Of a stretch of DNA of 9,469 bases, positions 6,482-9,469 are shown one piece after another. How positions within the stretch are numbered: the stretch's first letter is position 1; each line of letters begins with the position of its first letter. A program made the position numbers and the translations under genes. The stretch comes from Alphaproteobacteria bacterium (GTDB lineage: Bacteria; Pseudomonadota; Alphaproteobacteria; Puniceispirillales; Puniceispirillaceae), in the NCBI GenBank assembly GCA_011526395.1, contig WTHW01000029.1, positions 1 to 9,469 of the forward strand, written 5' to 3'. The notes under the pieces are model-generated. The model was given only the letters and a program-made list of their open reading frames with translations. It had not been told where the DNA came from and ran no database searches.

Positions 6482-7810
6482 TTGAGTTTTTCCGATTTAG
6501 GGCTCAGTGAAGAGCTATTGCAAGCAATTTCCGAGCTAGGCTATGAAGCCCCCACTCCCATACAAGCAGAATCAATTCCATATGTACTTATGGGTCGCGA
6601 CATCTTGGGATCTGCACAGACAGGCACAGGTAAAACAGCGTCATTTACATTGCCTATGATTGATATCTTGGCAAATGGTCGCGCCAAGGCACGTATGCCA
6701 CGTTCGCTAATATTAGCGCCTACACGCGAGCTTGCAGCACAAGTTGCTGAGAATTTCGAAAAATTTGCAACACATCATAAATTGTCAATGGCTCTTCTTA
6801 TTGGCGGTGTCAGCTTTGGCGATCAAGAAGCCGCTTTGGACAAAGGTGTTGATGTTTTAATCGCAACACCGGGTCGCCTGTTAGATCATTTTGAACGTGG
6901 CAAAGTCTTACTTCAAGACGTTAAAATTTTGGTCATTGATGAAGCTGATCGTATGCTGGATATGGGTTTCATTCCAGATGTTGAACGTATCGTTTCAACC
7001 TTATCAAAAATGCGCCAAACTCTGTTTTTCTCAGCAACATTATCAGATGAGATTAAAACAATTGGGGCTAAGTTCGTCATGAACCCTAAAGTGATATCTG
7101 TTGCGCCACCTGCGGCGACAGCGTCTACAATCACTGCCAAACTCATATGGACACATTTCAAGAAAAAGCGTGAAGTTCTGCGCGGACTTCTTCAGTCAGA
7201 GGATATCAATAACGCGGTTATATTCTGTAACCGAAAGAGAGATATCTCTACCCTTCTGTCATCGTTAAAACGTCACAATTTCAAAGCTGTTGCACTTCAT
7301 GGTGACATGACGCAATCGTCAAGGCTTGCAGCGCTTGAAGAATTTAAAAATGGTGAATCACCGCTTTTGATTGCATCTGATGTTGCAGCGCGTGGCCTAG
7401 ATATTCCATCTGTGAGCCATGTTTTTAATTTTGACGTCCCTTCAAACGCGGAAGATTATGTTCATCGCATTGGGCGCACAGGCAGAGCCGGCCGTGAAGG
7501 CAAGGCGTTTACACTTGCTGTGCCAAATGATGATGACAAAAAACTTGTGAAAGCTGTAGAAGAGCTGATTGGTGCGCCTATCGCGTTAATGGAAAATGCC
7601 ATCACTGATAGCGATGAGCAAGCCAATGCCGATAACGCTTCAACAAAACAAAAAGATAAATCAGTTAAAGCAAGCAATGATGATGTGCATCAAAGCAAAA
7701 AAGCGAACGCAAAAAGAAATGAACATGGTGAGCTTCGCCCTGTTGCATGGACTGGCGGCAATAGCTTTAAAGATGCTGATCACATTCCAGCGTTTCTGCG
7801 TTCAGCTTAA
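6482..7810 (+). CDS. DEAD-box ATP-dependent RNA helicase, RhlE-like
   Basis: This 442-residue cytosolic RNA helicase remodels RNA duplexes, typically in ribosome assembly or mRNA decay. All motifs are intact: Phe3 and the Q motif (GYEAPTPIQ, 20-28), Walker A AQTGTGKT (45-52, K51), PTREL (80-84), TPGR (129-132), DEAD (153-156), SAT (184-186), motif IV VIFCNRKRD, motif V SDVAARGLD (299-307) and motif VI HRIGRTGR (328-335). Residues beyond about 372 form a polar, lysine-rich, low-complexity tail ending DADHIPAFLRSA, a likely RNA-contact extension. The start is TTG 6482: the next in-frame ATG (residue 37) would delete the Q motif, and AAAAAGG lies 9 bp upstream. RhlE is the closest named group, but rhlE, dbpA or srmB cannot be separated firmly, so no symbol is given. 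Confidence 0.93.
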   Translation: MSFSDLGLSEELLQAISELGYEAPTPIQAESIPYVLMGRDILGSAQTGTGKTASFTLPMIDILANGRAKARMPRSLILAPTRELAAQVAENFEKFATHHKLSMALLIGGVSFGDQEAALDKGVDVLIATPGRLLDHFERGKVLLQDVKILVIDEADRMLDMGFIPDVERIVSTLSKMRQTLFFSATLSDEIKTIGAKFVMNPKVISVAPPAATASTITAKLIWTHFKKKREVLRGLLQSEDINNAVIFCNRKRDISTLLSSLKRHNFKAVALHGDMTQSSRLAALEEFKNGESPLLIASDVAARGLDIPSVSHVFNFDVPSNAEDYVHRIGRTGRAGREGKAFTLAVPNDDDKKLVKAVEELIGAPIALMENAITDSDEQANADNASTKQKDKSVKASNDDVHQSKKANAKRNEHGELRPVAWTGGNSFKDADHIPAFLRSA

Positions 7811-7818
7811 AAAAAGCT
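7804..7818. repeat. short inverted repeat at the helicase stop codon
   Basis: AGCTT (7804-7808) and AAGCT (7814-7818) are inverted around five A residues, and the TAA stop is inside. It lies in the 14-bp gap between the convergent helicase and pepN genes. The stem is only 5 bp and there is no T run after it, so it is at most a weak terminator. Confidence 0.2.
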
Positions 7819-7824
7819 ATCCCA

Positions 7825-9469
7825 TTAATTGGACAGCGCTTTTCCGACGACTTCTTTCAAGTCACGAGAAGATGCATTTTCATAAATCTTCTGCAATGCG
7901 GATTTCATACGCATTTGACGCTGGCTATCATAAGCACTCATTCTCGTAAGTCCTAGCACCATGCGCGCAGCAATTTGAGGGTTGCGTTTATCTAGCGCGA
8001 TTAGCTGTGATGCCATAAATTCATAACCACTGCCATCATCAGCGTGAAACTGTGTTGGATTCATGGCGCAAAATGCACCTAGAACAGAACGAATTTTGTT
8101 TGGATTATTCTGGTCAAAGGCAGGATGTACCATTAGTTCTTTCACGTAAGCGATTGTGCCATTGACGGGCGCAGAAGCACTTAAGGCAAACCATTTTTCC
8201 ATCACGAGGCTGTCATTTCGCCACTTATCGTGGAAAAAGCTCATCGCCGTCTCACGCTCTTCACAATCAAAATTCTTTAAAGCTGATAAAGCACCTTGTG
8301 ATAGGCTCATATTGCTATCTTGAGATTGCTGCAATGCGATGGCTTTTGCCTCTTGCGAGCCTGCCTCCATAGCCCATAACAACAGCGCATTGCGCAGATG
8401 GCGCCCAGATGCCTCTTTTGTCAGTGCTAGCTTGTCATCGGACAGCATAGCCAGCACCTTATCCAACATTGGCAATGCTAGCTTCTGGCACACTATACGC
8501 CGCGCGTTAAAAACAGCTACTGGGTCACAATTTTTAATCGCTGACTCAATCACTGCCTGACCAGGCAATGACATCATCTGCGCTCTAAAATCGTCCCTGA
8601 TAGTCTTATCTTCTAACAAGATAGAAAATGCCTTACTTAGCTGGCTGATAAAACTATCTTCTAACAGGCCATTTAGGTAATCATGAATCGCTTTTTCGAG
8701 TAACTTTTGACCTGAATCCCAACGGTTAAACAAATCAACATCATGAGCCATAAGTTGCAAGCGCTCATCCGTGGTGAGGTCGTCAACCAAGCGAACAGGT
8801 GCCGAAAAATCGCGAAGTAAAGACGGGGTAAAAGGCCCCTTCTCAGCTGCTTCAAATGTGATGGTTACTTCAGCTTTATGCTCACTCATCATAAACATAG
8901 TTTCTGTTTGATAATCTGCACCATCGACAGAAAATGAAGCTGGCGTCCCATCAGATGACAAAAACCCTAACCTAATTGGAAGAGGTAAAGGTGATAACGC
9001 TGTCCCTGCTTTTGTTGCTGATAACTCTTGAACGAGGCGAAGAATAGTCTTTGCGCCTTGTGATTGCCGTGTCACATGTAATTTTGGCGTGCCGGCTTGC
9101 TCATACCATGCGTGCATAGCCGTAAAATCCACATCATTAGCGTCAGCCATCGCCGAGATAAAATCATCACATGTAACAGCTTGGCCATCATGGCGTGAAA
9201 AATATAGATCCATGCCCTTGCGGAAGCCATCTACACCAAGTTGGCTATGGAACATCCTTATAACTTCGGCACCTTTTTCATAAACCGTCGGCGTGTAAAA
9301 ATTATTTATTTCCACAAACGAGTCAGGGCGAATTGGATGGGCCGTGGGACTGCTATCCTCTGGGAACTGAATCGCACGCAATGTGCTGACATCATCTGTA
9401 CGGCGCACACCTTTATCATGCATATCAGCGCTGAAACATTGGTCTCTAAAGACTGTTAACCCCTCTTTC
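7825..9469 (-). CDS. pepN: aminopeptidase N (M1 family), 5' part beyond the window
   Basis: PepN is a cytosolic zinc metallopeptidase that removes N-terminal residues from peptides late in protein turnover. The 547 visible residues match the E. coli PepN layout and run open to the window edge. The first full codons read KEGLTVFRDQ, where the Glu (complement of 9463-9465) is the third zinc ligand (E320 in E. coli). Exactly 61 residues later comes the transition-state Tyr of TVYEKGAEVIRM (Y381). RPDSFVEINNFYT and TCDDFISAMADA follow, then the beta domain and the helical C-terminal domain. The HExxH zinc motif should lie 19-23 codons beyond the edge and is not seen. About 318 N-terminal residues are missing, assuming the usual length of about 870. 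The ATG at 9423 is internal, not the start. The stop is 14 bp from the convergent helicase stop. Confidence 0.95.
   Translation of the reverse strand, partial: KEGLTVFRDQCFSADMHDKGVRRTDDVSTLRAIQFPEDSSPTAHPIRPDSFVEINNFYTPTVYEKGAEVIRMFHSQLGVDGFRKGMDLYFSRHDGQAVTCDDFISAMADANDVDFTAMHAWYEQAGTPKLHVTRQSQGAKTILRLVQELSATKAGTALSPLPLPIRLGFLSSDGTPASFSVDGADYQTETMFMMSEHKAEVTITFEAAEKGPFTPSLLRDFSAPVRLVDDLTTDERLQLMAHDVDLFNRWDSGQKLLEKAIHDYLNGLLEDSFISQLSKAFSILLEDKTIRDDFRAQMMSLPGQAVIESAIKNCDPVAVFNARRIVCQKLALPMLDKVLAMLSDDKLALTKEASGRHLRNALLLWAMEAGSQEAKAIALQQSQDSNMSLSQGALSALKNFDCEERETAMSFFHDKWRNDSLVMEKWFALSASAPVNGTIAYVKELMVHPAFDQNNPNKIRSVLGAFCAMNPTQFHADDGSGYEFMASQLIALDKRNPQIAARMVLGLTRMSAYDSQRQMRMKSALQKIYENASSRDLKEVVGKALSN

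Noticed and set aside
7596..7949. 117-residue frame overlapping the helicase 3' end and pepN 3' end
   Set aside because: It is out of frame with both well-supported genes and has no family resemblance.
1..9469. mobile elements, CRISPR arrays or phage att sites (including at the tRNA 3' ends)
   Set aside because: No transposase, integrase, terminal inverted repeats, spaced direct repeats or duplicated tRNA 3' ends were found.

Overview
The window looks like ordinary chromosomal housekeeping DNA from an alphaproteobacterium of moderate to low GC, probably a marine or free-living lineage. This is inferred from three things: the glnB-glnA pair, the N-terminus of the topoisomerase IV B subunit, and the RhlE-like helicase ending in an acidic/His-Pro-Ala-Phe tail. 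No species can be named from sequence alone. Genes are tightly packed and intact. There are no insertion sequences, integrase genes, CRISPR arrays or phage genes.

Layout, left to right. Positions 3-266 hold two tRNA genes on the minus strand, tRNA-Leu(UAG) and tRNA-His(GUG), each with an encoded CCA and a TTGACG box at a similar distance upstream. A class I/II PLP aminotransferase (391-1557, +) runs divergently from them. Next comes the nitrogen-control pair glnB (1694-2032) and glnA (2087-3496), ending in a strong intrinsic terminator (3528-3563). parE (3649-5631, +) follows behind its own predicted promoter. Its stop codon overlaps the stop codon of a convergent alpha/beta hydrolase gene (5628-6323, -). 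A 158-bp divergent intergenic region, which contains a 7-bp inverted repeat, separates the hydrolase from a DEAD-box RNA helicase (6482-7810, +) that starts with TTG. Only 14 bp beyond the helicase lies the 3' end of pepN (7825-9469, -). The right edge cuts pepN at the third zinc ligand.

How the genes work together. GlnB (PII) and GlnA are a known functional pair. GlnB carries Tyr51, the uridylylation site, and GlnA carries the Tyr adenylylation site, so ammonia assimilation here is probably controlled by the classical GlnD/GlnE cascade. The other genes are independent housekeeping functions: chromosome decatenation (ParE with an unseen ParC), RNA remodelling, peptide turnover, amino-acid transamination and two tRNAs.

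I found no convincing new biological system. The points most worth a second look are three inverted repeats not explained by coding: upstream of parE, across the parE/hydrolase stop overlap, and in the helicase leader. The non-ATG helicase start is also worth checking.
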